Source: Anaeromyces robustus
Lineage: Eukaryota; Neocallimastigomycota; Neocallimastigomycetes; Neocallimastigales; Neocallimastigaceae
Length of the DNA stretch: 32,880 nucleotides
Direction of reading: 5' to 3'
NCBI GenBank assembly: GCA_002104895.1
Contig: MCFG01000214.1
Span: forward strand, 85,001-117,880
Made by a program: the position numbers and the translations under genes. Shown in pieces: positions 1-11,460 of this stretch. Numbering within the stretch: the first letter of the stretch is position 1; the number at the start of each line of letters is the position of its first letter. A model generated the notes under the pieces. It saw only the letters and a list, made by a program, of their open reading frames with translations, did no database searches and was not told the origin of the DNA.

Positions 1-1
1 G

Positions 2-1430
2 ATGACTTTTGGAATTAATAAATGTGGCACATTAGCTGTTAGACATGAAAATTCGGAATATATTCTTAGAGAGGACCCTACCTTTTATTTAACAGGAATC
101 GCAATCCCTAAAACAGATTGTTATACTTACCTTGGTGTTCCCTTTCACAAAACTCTAGATTTAAAATTCGTTATTAGTAAAATGAAAAATAAAGTTAGTA
201 AGGCTTTGTTTTCAATTCAGGGTTTTTTAAAAAATGATCTGATTCCTATTCCTCTTAAAAGAACTTTATTCTCTGCAAAAGTTATTGGACAAGTTTCCTA
301 TTACGCGCCTTTGCTTGGTTCTAACAAAAACAATACTAGTTCTACACAAACAATAATTAACAAAGGTTTTTATTGGATTTTAGGCTACTCGAAACCTAAT
401 TCTTTTGTTTCTATTTATTGCATCTCAAAAGAACTCAATATTCCTCCACTTTCTGGTAAATGTGCTTTAGCTCAGGTTAGATGTTTTAATAAGTGGAAGG
501 ACTCCAACTGCATTATCTCAAAGATAGTTAATAATGTTGCTACAACAAGAAAATGGACTTGGGACAAAGAAAGTAAAATATTAAATGATAAATTAAACAA
601 TATTTCATCCTCTACTAAAGAAATTATGGAATTCTATTGGGACAGAGACATGAACAGTGATAAATCAATTAAAGCTAAAACTTATAAATTGTACAACTTT
701 GAAGAATCAAGAAGTTACTTAAAGCTTAATCTAGAATTTCCTGAATATAGCAAAGGTTTTCGGTGGATACTTAGGGCAAGATGTGGATATAAAATTGATG
801 CTAGAGTTGCAAAAGCTGCTAAAATGATTAATAATTCTTGTCCTAATTGTTGTTCATGTTGTTTCCATTGTGAGAGTTATCAGAGAATTGATCATTGGTT
901 TATAAATTGTTTCTTATTTAAAAATCTTCGTATTCTTCTCTGATTTAGATAGAAATTTTTTTTATTTTTTAGATAGTCTTTTTAATAGTTTAGTTAGGAC
1001 CAGTAATAACCCTAGTGTGGATAATAGAATAAATAATATTGTTAAGGGTTATAAAAGTAGTAATAATAGTATAAGTAATATAGATATATTAGGTAGTAAA
1101 AAAATAGTTAATAGGTATAGAATATATATTTTTTTAATTGGTGGTAGAGATTATGGTTTTAGTGATAGAATTAACAATAGTCCATACAAAAAGGAATGGG
1201 AATGTTTGTTTAAGTGTCAGACTGAATCTGGTACTTATTCAAAATCCCCATTCTTGTTGCGATCTGCGGCTCTATTGAATGATATCATGCCTGTTGTCTG
1301 TAAAAGACAACATATATTATTCAATAAATTTAAAACCAACCTCTCCAGGAACGTCAATGCTGATAACACAGTAGGACAGCCTAGTAGGGCAAATGCCGAT
1401 CCTATTTCCGACCCTAGTGGAATAGGATAG
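2..1430 (+). pseudogene. LINE ORF2 protein, C-terminal part, one frame change
   Basis: This is the part of a LINE reverse transcriptase that follows the catalytic YADD motif, which lies outside the window. The opening residues (FGINKCGTLAV) match the stretch after the palm, and CYTYLGVPF near residue 40 is the primer-grip 'YLG' motif. Near residues 280-305 a cysteine/histidine cluster (CPNC...CFHC...HWFINC) resembles the zinc-binding domain found at the end of many LINE proteins (zf-RVT type). The first frame is open from the window edge to a stop at 941-943. The same protein continues in another frame from about 939 (SDLDRNFFYF) to 1430, so there is a single frame change at about 937-944. 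That makes this copy inactive unless the change is a sequencing error. The last 100 residues have no motif I recognise. Confidence 0.8.
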
Positions 1431-1629
1431 ATCAATTTTACTTTAATTCTATATTTAGAATTAAGGGCTGTATGGATTTATTGTTTTTAAATATTATTAT
1501 ACTTCTTTTTTTCCTCCAGTATTATCTATTATTATCTATAATATTTTACTGGTTTTTATTTTTTTTTTAGTATCATTTTTTTTCATTATGTGTTTTTTTT
1601 ATGATTCATGTATTTTAATATTTAAATTC

Positions 1630-1635
1630 AATAAA
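1630..1635 (+). terminator. LINE polyadenylation signal AATAAA
   Basis: A canonical AATAAA lies 24 bases before the element's A tail (1660-1687), the usual distance between signal and cleavage site. Confidence 0.6.
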
Positions 1636-1656
1636 GTTGACGTACAAATTGTGTGC

Positions 1657-1687
<31 letters not shown>

Positions 1688-1692
<5 letters not shown>

Positions 1693-2400
1693 ATTATTAT
1701 ACTTTTTTAATGTATAATCATATATTATTTAAAAATTAATATAATAATAAATATAGATAATAATATATTACTTTAAATAATAATATAAATAATATTAATA
1801 AATAATAATATTAATAATAAGTAATAATAGCATAAATAATAAATAATAATATTAATATTAATATTAATAATATATATAGATAATATCGTCATATAAAAAT
1901 CTGTAAATATGTTAATATAAATTAATAAATATTAATAAAAAAAAATAAATATTAATAAATATTAATAAAATATAATAATATTATTTCTTATTAAAGTTAA
2001 GCAAATGATTTTTTTTTTTTCAAAAAAATTAAAATATAAATTAAAGTTTTAATTTATCCTTTTTTAATTAAAAAATCTTATCCATAATCCATGAAAGAAT
2101 ATTTAAATTTTTTTCTTTTTTTTTTTTTGGTAAAAACGAATATTTAAAAATTATACAGTATAAAATTATATTTTATTATTGTAATTATTAATTATTAATT
2201 ATTAATTATTACTATTATTGTAAATAATTTTCTTTTTTTTTCTTTTTTTACTATCTTTCATTCATTCTTTTTTATAATTATTATTTATTACCAAATTATC
2301 ATAGTATCATTTCTAAAAGTATTTTTTTAAATAATTAATTTTTTTATTCATTGACTTTATATTTATTTAAATATTAATTTTTTTTTTAAAGTCAATAAAA

Positions 2401-2467
<67 letters not shown>

Positions 2468-2554
2468 AATAAGTAAATAAATTCATTTAAATAATGTCTC
2501 CCATTTTAAACGAAATATTATATTTAAAGTTTTTGGAATAAATTTTTTCTTTTT
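1688..2554. other. AT-rich intergenic DNA, no gene seen
   Basis: The stretch is A/T runs and AATAAT-type simple sequence with no open frame of interest. It includes a TAAA tetranucleotide array (about 2395-2467). Confidence 0.7.
2395..2467. repeat. (TAAA)n microsatellite
   Basis: About eighteen near-perfect tandem copies of the tetranucleotide TAAA/AAAT. Confidence 0.95.
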
Positions 2555-2563
2555 TATGACATT

Positions 2564-3056
2564 GTCAAACCAGTTTTTATCCTGGTTGTTAAGGCGTTGT
2601 CTTAGCATACATAAGGTCTCTGGTTCGACCCCGCGGGTCTGATGTTTCCTCTATGTGGGTTTTTCATCAGGACTTGTTCGACCGCCAGGTTAAGTATTGT
2701 CCTTCCTTAATTATACCAAACTTCTTAATTTAATAATTTATTGTACTGCCTGACACTTATAGTCTTTAATATTGTTTCTTTGAGAAAATCCAACCTGTAC
2801 CAATCAATAACGTAGAATAACCAAGTGAATTAGAATCACGTGACCATTGGGCTTTTCATCAGCCTTGTTTGAGGTTTGTCGGGCACCGAGAATGTGTGGC
2901 TTGCGAATATAAATATAGCAATTATTGTACATGATTGGGAAAGCCGAAGCTGACTTTCAGTATGGCAGTCCATGAGGGACACACTACCACCTAATTATTA
3001 GGGAGTGGGCTTACTGCTTCACATTAGGGAAGGTCAAAGAAGCATACCCCGGTCAT

Positions 3057-3100
<44 letters not shown>
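2564..3100 (+). mobile_element. tRNA-headed SINE-like retroposon with TSDs
   Basis: A block of much more complex, GC-richer sequence starts right after TATGACATT (2555-2563). It ends in a poly(A) tail (3061-3096) plus TATA, directly followed by the same 9 bases (3101-3109), which I read as the target-site duplication. The head resembles a tRNA: an A-box-like TGGTTGTTAAGG at 2583-2594, an anticodon-like 5-bp stem with 7-base loop at about 2600-2616, and a B box GGTTCGACCCC at 2622-2632. The remaining 430 bp is a body of unknown origin. A roughly 24-bp block (GGGYTTTTCATCAG...) occurs twice in it, at about 2657 and 2849, so the body may be composite. A T5 run soon after the B box (2660-2664) might stop RNA polymerase III, so transcription by another route is possible. 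Confidence 0.75.
2583..2632 (+). promoter_or_regulatory. Internal pol III promoter-like A and B boxes of the SINE
   Basis: The A-box-like element (2583-2594) and the near-consensus B box (2622-2632) are 27 bases apart, close to the spacing in tRNA genes. The B box fits the GGTTCGANNCC consensus fully; the A box is weaker. Confidence 0.55.
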
Positions 3101-3109
3101 TATGACATT

Positions 3110-3782
3110 CATTACTAATACCAAGGAAAAAAATTTATCTGATATTTAATATGATAAATAAATAAATAAATAAATATACAAGATAATTTTTTTATTTACC
3201 ATTAAATATTTATTCTTCTAACATTGCATATTATTATATTTATTTATATGTTAATATTCTGGAATTTTTTATTTTCATATCTTTTATTTTTAATTGTTTA
3301 TTAAATTAAATAAATAGTAAAACTATTTATAAACATACATATATACATATAATTTAGTATTAAAAATAATTTTTTTTATTATGAAAAAGAAAAAGAGAAA
3401 AAAATTTTCAGTGGAAAAAGTTTAATTATATTTGAACATTTAAAAAAAAAAAAAAACAAAATTATAAAGTTTATTAATGTAAATTTTTAATTGAAATAAT
3501 TTATATATATATTTTATTTTTATTATTTATTTTATTTTATAATACAATATTATTAGTGAATAAAAATATAAGAAAACATTATTAATTGTATAATAATTTT
3601 ATAATACATATACAATAATTATTATTATAAATAATTAATAATTAAAATATTAAAATAATAAAAATATGATAAAATCATTAATAATAAAATTATCATATAC
3701 AAGAATATCATAAAAAAAATTTCATATGTAAATACATATATTAATGAGAAAAAAAAAACATAAAATTTTTGATTAAAATTTA
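3110..3782. other. AT-rich intergenic DNA, no gene seen
   Basis: A/T runs and simple sequence. I see no open frame, RNA gene or repeat with a partner elsewhere in the window. Confidence 0.6.
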
Positions 3783-4672
3783 TATTAGATAATAAAATAA
3801 TTCTTGAAATATGGGAAATTATATTTAATGGGTATATTAATCTACATCTTACCTAGATATTAGTATTATTAATATTTTACAAAATTTATGAACTTTCTGA
3901 AGAAATAGCAAATCATAAGTAGTTTAAAACTATAGTAAATATATATAAAGGAAAAAAACAAAGTTAATAATTATAAAAGTGTTTATTTCTTTTATATACC
4001 ACTGAAAAATATATGTATACTTTAATTATATTGTTATTTTTAATTTAATTAATAACTTATTATTATTTTTTATGTAAATATTTAATTAATTGTTAATTAA
4101 AAAAAAACTTTATCAACTGAAAATCTTTCAAATCTTAAAAATTGTTAATAATATAATATAATAAAAAAATAGTGTAATCTTTTTTTTTTTTATTTAATTT
4201 TTATTTCTATTACTTTTCCTAATATATTTAATAAAAATATTTAAATTGATATAAAAATAATAATTTTTTTTTATTTTATTTCGTTTTTTCGTTTTATTTT
4301 TATATAGATTACATGCTTTATTTCACTATTTATTTTATTTTATTAATTAATTTTCATTATTAACTTTTAAATAATTATTTTACTTTTTGTTTAAAATAAT
4401 TTTTTTTGTTTATATAGTATTTTAGATAATAATTATAAGATAATATTAATAATATTGTTGAATTAGTAACAATATTTATCTATAAATAAATCTATTTAAT
4501 AATAAAAAGTCAATTTAATAGATCCATTAAAAATAACAATTATTAAAAATTATTTTTTTTTTGATAAGAAAATATAAATGTTTCATACAAATGAAGATGA
4601 TATTTCAAATTAATATCTTTCAATATATGACAGTAGTTCATTCAAAGATATTTATACCTTAAATATAATATT
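3783..4672 (+). pseudogene. Decayed copy of the 5' part of the LRR-glycosidase-like gene
   Basis: Several blocks match exons of the gene at 5969-10091 in the same order and orientation. At 4401-4480 the end of an intron plus an exon-8-like sequence is recognisable (TTTGTTTATATAG, then ATTTTAGATAATAAT). At 4511-4672 the exon-9 acceptor and its first 150 bases are matched: CAATTTAATAGATC, GATATTTCA, ATCTTTCAATATATGA and TTCATTCAAAGATATTTAT all have close partners at 7838-8000. At 3857-3935 there is a worn LRR exon reading like ELSEEIAN, and 3783-3832 may be another. Stops and indels are frequent, the intron between the exon 8 and 9 relics is shortened, and nothing of the glycosidase domain beyond its first residues remains. 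It is a local duplicate, long dead. Confidence 0.8.
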
Positions 4673-4822
4673 AATATTTATTTCATAGAAAATAATAAAT
4701 AAGTTAATTCATTGAAATTTTGTTGATTTATTTATCTACACAAAAATTTAACTTTTAAAAAATGTAATGATTTTTAAGTTATATAAAGAGTTAAAAAAAA
4801 GTATTCATATAAAAGATTTATA

Positions 4823-4853
<31 letters not shown>

Positions 4854-5881
4854 GAAAAAAAAATTAATGATTTTAATTAAAAAATCAAAATTAAGATAAA
4901 ATAAGAATGTAATTCTAATTAAATTATAAATTACAAAAAAAAAAATTCTTATATTTTGAATAAATTATTTTGAAAAATTTATATTGTATTAATTATTTAA
5001 AGCAAATAAAAGATATTATTTTATATATATTAAACTCATATATTCATATTTATAATATAAATAATAAGAATATTTTATTGTATATTTAATTATTAACATA
5101 TAATTAAGACCCTATTCCATAAAAATCCAGTATTTCTTTTAATATTTTTTTCTTGCATAATAATAAATACGCTTAATTATTGAAAAGTATTATATATTAA
5201 GATTACAAGATTACAAGTAACAAAGATAAAAAATATTTAAAAATATTATAATTATTTTTATAACAGATGCATAAAAAATTTTAAAAAAACAATTCTTTTT
5301 TTTATTTTTTTTTATTTTTTATTGTTAATAATAATAATAATTATTTATATTTTTTAATTAATATATTATAAAATAAACTTTATTATATATAAAATTAATA
5401 AAAACATAATATATTGAATTTTAATTTATTTATGTTAAAAATCTTAATTTTTCTGTTTTTTTTTTTTTTTTTTAATAAAAAATTATTTGGTTTAAAACCG
5501 AGTAAAAAAAAAAAATTTTTTTTTAATTATTGAAATATCATTGGTTAAAATTGAATTTTTAATTGAATAGATTCAATATACTTTAATATATTTATTGATT
5601 ATATTTACTATTTAATAATTAAATAGCTTTATCTGGAAAATTTAAATATAATTTTATAACTAAATTTTTTTTATGTAACAAATAAAAGAATTACAATTAT
5701 TAAAATTTATTACAATTCTTTATAATATTAAATAAATAAATAAATAGTAAATAAATAAATTAATAATAAATAATAAATAAATAAATAAATAAAAAATTAA
5801 ATAAAAAAGTTGGCACTTCAACATTTTATTTTATATATATATATATATACATTTTTTTTTTTAAAAATTTTTTCTTTTAAA

Positions 5882-5914
<33 letters not shown>

Positions 5915-5968
5915 ATAATAATAATAATAATAATAAATATTAATATTTTGGAAAAAGAAAAAAAAAAA
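4673..5968. other. AT-rich upstream region of the LRR-glycosidase-like gene
   Basis: No gene is seen. There are A runs (about 4825-4846), a TA-repeat (5833-5848) that could serve as a TATA-like element, a 30-base A run (about 5882-5911) and a short AAT array just before the start codon at 5969. The context before the ATG is nearly pure A. Confidence 0.5.
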
Positions 5969-8900
5969 ATGGATTTAAAATTTATAATATTTATATTTAT
6001 ATCCATTTTTATTATTCGTGTAGAAAGTTTAAATGCATGTGAAGAATTGAAAAAACAAATTTGTTCATCATGTAATAATGAGAATTATCAATGTACAACT
6101 AATAAAAATGGAGAAGTTGATATGTTGTATGTATAAAACAAAAATATTTTATTTATTTAATTAAATATTAATATAATGTAATATGGTATTTATTAATTAA
6201 TGGAATAATTGATAAATATATATTTTAGACAAGTTAATAACCAAGAATTTAGTAGTGGTATACCAGATGTGATTTTCAATACAACTTCTATCTCTTCATT
6301 GTAAGTTTATATTTTATAAATACTCTATAAAAATTAATAAAATATAATATTAATGATAGATTGATAAATATTATTAAATTTAAATACTTTTTTTTTTATT
6401 ATAAATATTATAATAAAATTATACTTGATTTTATTAACTTTATCGAATATATATAAATTTATTGAATATACATTTTTATTTAGATATTTAATGCATAACA
6501 GAATTTCTGAACTTCCTGATAATATTGATAATCTTAAGAATCTTAAAAAATTGTAATATATTTATTAATACAAATTTAACCAATAAATATTATAGTATCA
6601 TTTTTTTTAATTGTTATGTTTTAATTTTAAATGTTTCATTTTATACAGAGATATTAGAAATAATAATTTAAAAATAGTTCCTTCAACAATTGGAAATCTC
6701 TATAATCTTAAATATTTGTAAGTTTATATTTATATGAATTATTAATATAAATTAATTTATATATAAAAATATTCTATAATCTTTTTTTTTTTTTAAAAAA
6801 AAAAAAATGTTCTTATATAAATTTAATAACATAAATTATAAAATTTATTTATTTAAATAGAAAATTAAGTAATAATCCTATAATGGAACTTCCAGAAGAA
6901 ATTGGAAATCTTAAGGAACTTAAATTAATGTAAATACATTATTAAATTTAATAAATATAAAATTGTTTAAAAGAATATATATTTATATATATCTGTATAA
7001 TATTTTTTTTTTTATTTTATTTAAATATATTTTAAAATAAAATATATTTTAATTATTTGTTTTTATTTAATTATTATTATTATTATTATTATTATTCTTT
7101 TTAGAAATTTAAATAATTGTAAATTAGAAAAACTTCCTTCTTCAATTGCAAAACTTTCTAACCTTCAAGAATTGTAAGTAATATTATAATAAATATTAAT
7201 AATATCAATTTATTAATAAATTTAATTTTTATAAATTTTTTTTTTTTTATTAAATTAAATATTTTTATTAATTTAATAATAGAACACTAGAAAATAATAA
7301 ATTAAAATCAATTTCAAAAGAAATTGGAAATCTTAAAAATTTGAAAAAATTGTAAGTGAAAATAGATATATATCTTAAAAATCATTGATAAAAAAAACTT
7401 TATTACTATAATTTATTTTTTCATTAATATTCATTAATTATTTTATTTTATTTTTTATTTTTTATTTTATTATTATTATTATTAATTAATTAATTAATTA
7501 ATTAATTATTATTATTATAATTATTATTATTATTATTGATTATTATTATTATTATTGATTATTATTATAATTATTATTATTATTATTTTGTATAACTATT
7601 GTTCATTTTTTTTAAAATAAAATTTTTTTTTTGTTTATATAGAATTTTAGATAATAATAATATTGCTGAATTACCAACAACACTTAATGGAAAAGATTTC
7701 GTGTAAGTTTTTTTTCAAAAAATAAGAAAATATAATTAAATATTTGTTTTTAATACTTTTTAAATGACAATTTAATAAAAGATAAATGATAATTAATATA
7801 TATATATACGTATAAAATCTATCAACTTATCTATTCAATTTAATAGATCTATTAAAAATAATAACAATAAAAAATTTCTTTTTAAGAAGAAAATTCAACC
7901 ATTTTATACTGACAAAGATGGTATTTCATATACTGCTAAAACTAATGGTAGATATCTTTCAATATATGATGGTGATTCATTCAAAGATATTTATATTCAA
8001 GGTGTAAATATGGGATTAGGAGCACCTAATTATTTTCCAGGAGAGGTTGGAATTTCTTACGATCAATATTATGATTGGTTTAATCAAATTGCAGATATGA
8101 ATTCCAATACAATTAGAGTATATACAATACAACCATCTGAATTTTATGAAGCCTTTTATAATTACAATACAAATCACACAGATAAACCTTTATACTTCTT
8201 TCAAGGTACTTGGTATGATGAAAGTAGATGGATGGAAACACAAGATGTATTTGATCCAGAATTATTATCTATTCTTTATCAAGATACAAGAGATTTAATA
8301 GATATTATACATGGAAATGCTGCTTTACCTAATCAACAAGGAAAAGCATCAGGTACATATTCTTTTGATGTATCACCTTGGTGTATTGGTTGGATTTTAG
8401 GTGTAGAATCAGATGAAAAACTTGTTACAACAACCAATGAGAATAATATAAATACAACAAGTTATAAAGGAAAATATATATCAGCCAATAATTTACAACC
8501 TTTTGAAGTTTTTTGGGGTATGACTGCTGATTATACCATTACTTATGAAATGGATAATTATAAAACACAAAGACCTCTTAGTTTTTCTAATTGGCTTACT
8601 GCTGATACAATGAAACATCCTAGTGAAACTATGTTAAAAGAAGATTCAATTACACTTGATGTTCAACGTCTTACAAAGGAAGATACATTTAAATGTGGTT
8701 TCTTTGCCTCCTATCATGTTTATCCATATTATCCTAATTTTATGTGGACACAAAAGAATTATATTGAACATAAAGATGCTAAAGGTAATATTAATCCTTA
8801 TGAAGCATATTTACAAGATTTGATTTCTACACATTCCAGTGATATTCCACTTCTAGTAGCTGAAGTTGGAATACCAACTTCACGTGGTGTAACCCATATA

Positions 8901-10091
8901 AATCCTATTACTGGTTTTAATCAAGGAAAAGTTGATGAAATATCACAAGGAAAAATGCTTATTAGTATGGCAAAAGATATTAAAGCTAATAATTATGCTG
9001 GATGTTTAATTTTTTCATGGCAAGATGAATGGTTTAAACGTACTTGGAATACTATGGATAATACAAAACAAGATAGACGTGCTTATTGGGATGATGTTCA
9101 AACCAATGAACAAAATTTTGGTTTACTTGATTTTGTTTCTTATACAGATGATCATCAAATAATGGTTATTGATGGTAAAAAAGATGATTGGACCCCTAAT
9201 GATAATTTTATTGAAACGGATAATATTAAAATGTCTGTTAAAAAAGATGCTGCCTTTATTTATATTTTATTAGAATCAAATAATAAAGTTAATTTAATTG
9301 ATGATAGAGTATTAATTTCTTTTGATATTACTCCTAAATCAGGTTCTAATTCTTATACATCACATGATGGTAAAAACACTTATAATTTTTCTGAAGCTGT
9401 TGATTTTGTACTTGAATTAAATGGATATAATGATACAGAATTATTTACACAAGAATATTATGATAAATTTGCTTTTATGTATAGAAATTATCCAGATGTA
9501 CTTATTGATGGTCAACGTGTAAAAGGTGCTGATTCACCAAATAGTTCAATTTTTAATTCCATTAAACTTTTAATTGAAGTAACACTTAATCTTCCGGATA
9601 GAAATGAAACTATTAATACTATTTATGATACAACAGGTAAACTTTTATTTGGTAGTACAGATAAAAAATCTCCTCAATATTCCTCTATTTCCGATTTTTA
9701 TTTAACACCTTCTATTGCCGAAATAAGAATTGCTTATGGTTTACTTAATTTTAGGGACCCTTCTTCTAAATTAATTGAAGATGATTTTTATGCAAGTGGA
9801 TGGTATTCAGATTTAAATATAGATTCAATTTCTATTGGTCTTACTGAAGGCAGTAATACAGTCTTTAAAAAATATTCTTGGGATAACTGGGAAACTGTTA
9901 TGTATAAAGAACAATTAAAAGAATCTTATTATATGATGAAAGATTATTTTGCAGATGGTATTAATAATACTAATAAAATTTTAAAAATAATATTAATAAT
10001 ATTAGGTATAATAATAATATTGGGTATAATATTATTATTAATATTTTATTGTTTCAAAAAAAGAAATTCAAAAAAGAATAAATCATATTAG
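5969..10091 (+). CDS. Secreted LRR protein with GH-like TIM barrel and C-terminal membrane anchor (9 exons)
   Basis: Exons: 5969-6126, 6229-6300, 6484-6552, 6649-6717, 6861-6929, 7105-7173, 7283-7351, 7643-7702, 7847-10091. All introns are GT-AG and phase 2, and the total is 2880 nt, or 959 aa. Residues 1-21 form a signal peptide and a short cysteine-rich segment follows. Residues about 54-212 are LRRs (pattern LxxNxIxELPxxIGNLxxL). Exons 3-7 are exactly 69 nt each, one 23-residue repeat per exon. Residues about 255-620 look like the GH2-related TIM barrel of certain bacterial proteins: GVNMGLGAPNYFPGE, NTIRVYTIQP, SYHVYPYYPNF, AEVGIPTSRG, DEWFKRTWN. Glu399 and Glu551 are candidate catalytic acids (inference). 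From residue 652 (IDGKKDDW) a DOMON/CBM9-like domain probably binds carbohydrate. A membrane helix at 926-948 and a basic tail end the protein, giving a type I topology with the enzyme domain outside. The substrate is unknown. Confidence 0.85.
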
Positions 10092-10235
10092 AAAATGAAA
10101 ATAATAATATATATATTATATATTTTATAATTAATATTATTAATATTCTTTCTAATATTAATAATATAATCAATACTAATAGTAACAATATTATTACTAA
10201 GATTTTTTACTTTTTTTTTTTTTTATTTTTTATTG

Positions 10236-10241
10236 AATAAA
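10236..10241 (+). terminator. Likely polyadenylation signal AATAAA
   Basis: An AATAAA lies 145 bases after the stop codon of the LRR-glycosidase-like gene, following a T-rich stretch. In such AT-rich DNA the match could be chance. Confidence 0.35.
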
Positions 10242-10254
10242 TATAATTTATTCA

Positions 10255-10283
<29 letters not shown>

Positions 10284-10286
<3 letters not shown>

Positions 10287-10621
10287 TTATTAAAATATTT
10301 ATTATCATTATAAATGTTATTATTATAGTTATATTTAATTTAATTTAATTTATTAGTTTAACTATTTTTTTATTTATTTAATATATATTTTTTTTTAATA
10401 TATAGAACATTGAATTTTTTATTTAAATATTTCATTATATATAACGATATACATATCCATTTATATTAATAATACATATTTTAACATATCCATTTATATT
10501 AATAATTCATATTTTAATCATTTAAAATATACATATATATTAATAATATTATTTTTAAATATAATTTATGTATAAAACTATAATAATAATAATGATCAAT
10601 TATAATTAATAATAAGTATTA

Positions 10622-10666
<45 letters not shown>

Positions 10667-11210
10667 AAATAATAAAAAAAATAAATTTAAACTTGTTTAT
10701 TATAATAAATAATAATTATAAACAAAAAAAAAAAAAGTTAAACCATTTAATCTTAACAATTATTATTTTTTTTTTTTACTACTATAATTACTAAAATAAA
10801 ATAATATTTAGATTTAATATAATAGTTCAAAATTCAAATAGTAGTTTGTAACTTTTATTACATTTGATTTTAAATAGTAATTAATAAGTAGTTTTAGATT
10901 TAATATATATACTAATAGAATTATTAATACTGATTATATTTTTATTTATATTAGTTCTTTTTTTAATATTTTGTAACAAATTCTATATCCACTAGGTTGT
11001 TATAGGAAAACGAATAACAAAAAAAAAAAAATTTAAGAATTTGTTTATTTAATATTTACTTTTTTCATTTATAATTACTTATACATTTTATTTATCTATT
11101 TATAAAATATTGTTTAAATATATGTAAAAATTACATATAATCATTAATTTTATGTATAAAATACATAAACATCACGTGTTATAGAACAATAGAATATTCT
11201 ATATGTATTT
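10284..11210. other. AT-rich intergenic DNA, no gene seen
   Basis: Simple A/T sequence without open frames of interest. It contains the 33-bp duplication listed separately and an AAT array (about 10629-10662). Confidence 0.6.
10452..10518. repeat. 33-bp tandem duplication
   Basis: CATATCCATTTATATTAATA begins at 10452 and again at 10485. The two units differ by very few bases. Confidence 0.85.
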
Positions 11211-11297
11211 ATGAAATGTAATGGTAGAAAGGATGAAAATGTGAAATAAAGCGTAGCGACTCGTAGCATTGAGGACTAGTCGATAATGAAATGTAAT
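11211..11297. mobile_element. 63-bp GC-richer insert between 12-bp direct repeats
   Basis: ATGAAATGTAAT occurs at 11211-11222 and 11286-11297. The 63 bases between contain a clearly richer stretch (GCGTAGCGACTCGTAGC, GAGGACTAGTCG) that stands out from its neighbours. CGACT and AGTCG within it can pair. The arrangement looks like an insertion with a 12-bp target-site duplication, but no tail, terminal repeat or known family is visible. Slippage or chance in AT-rich sequence cannot be excluded. Confidence 0.45.
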
Positions 11298-11396
11298 ATA
11301 TTTATTTATTTATTTATTTATTTATTTATTATGAAAATTTTGTTTATTATGGAAATATTTATTTATTATGAAAATATTTATTTATTATGGAAATAT

Positions 11397-11459
<63 letters not shown>

Positions 11460-11460
11460 T
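11298..11460. repeat. (TTTA)n microsatellite with ATTATGAAAATATTT variants
   Basis: Two runs of the tetranucleotide TTTA flank several copies of a longer unit built on TTATTATG[A/G]AAATATTTAT. It reads open in one frame only because of the repeat and is not a gene. Confidence 0.9.

Larger units (their letters stand above)
1..1687 (+). mobile_element. LINE (non-LTR retrotransposon), 3' end only
   Basis: The window opens inside a LINE. The first 1.4 kb codes for the C-terminal part of its reverse-transcriptase protein. A 3' UTR follows, with AATAAA at 1630-1635, and then a pure A tail at 1660-1687, the usual mark of target-primed reverse transcription. Base composition is visibly richer in G and C than the flanking DNA, as expected for a recent arrival. 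The 5' end lies outside the window, so the target-site duplication and total length cannot be judged. The clade is not determined. Confidence 0.85.

Noticed and set aside
1235-1435. Minus-strand open frame of 66 residues
   Set aside because: It lies antisense to the LINE coding region, with no independent support.
5200-5230. Third copy of the dispersed repeat (ATTACAAGTAAC)
   Set aside because: Only about 12 bases match, too short in such biased sequence.
5810-5968. Upstream extension of the LRR gene start to 5810
   Set aside because: It would place a Lys/Ile homopolymer stretch before an otherwise normal signal peptide; the ATG at 5969 is preferred.
5818-6006. Minus-strand open frame of 62 residues
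   Set aside because: It is antisense to the first exon and A-rich leader of the LRR gene, and its Phe/Ile runs come from homopolymers.
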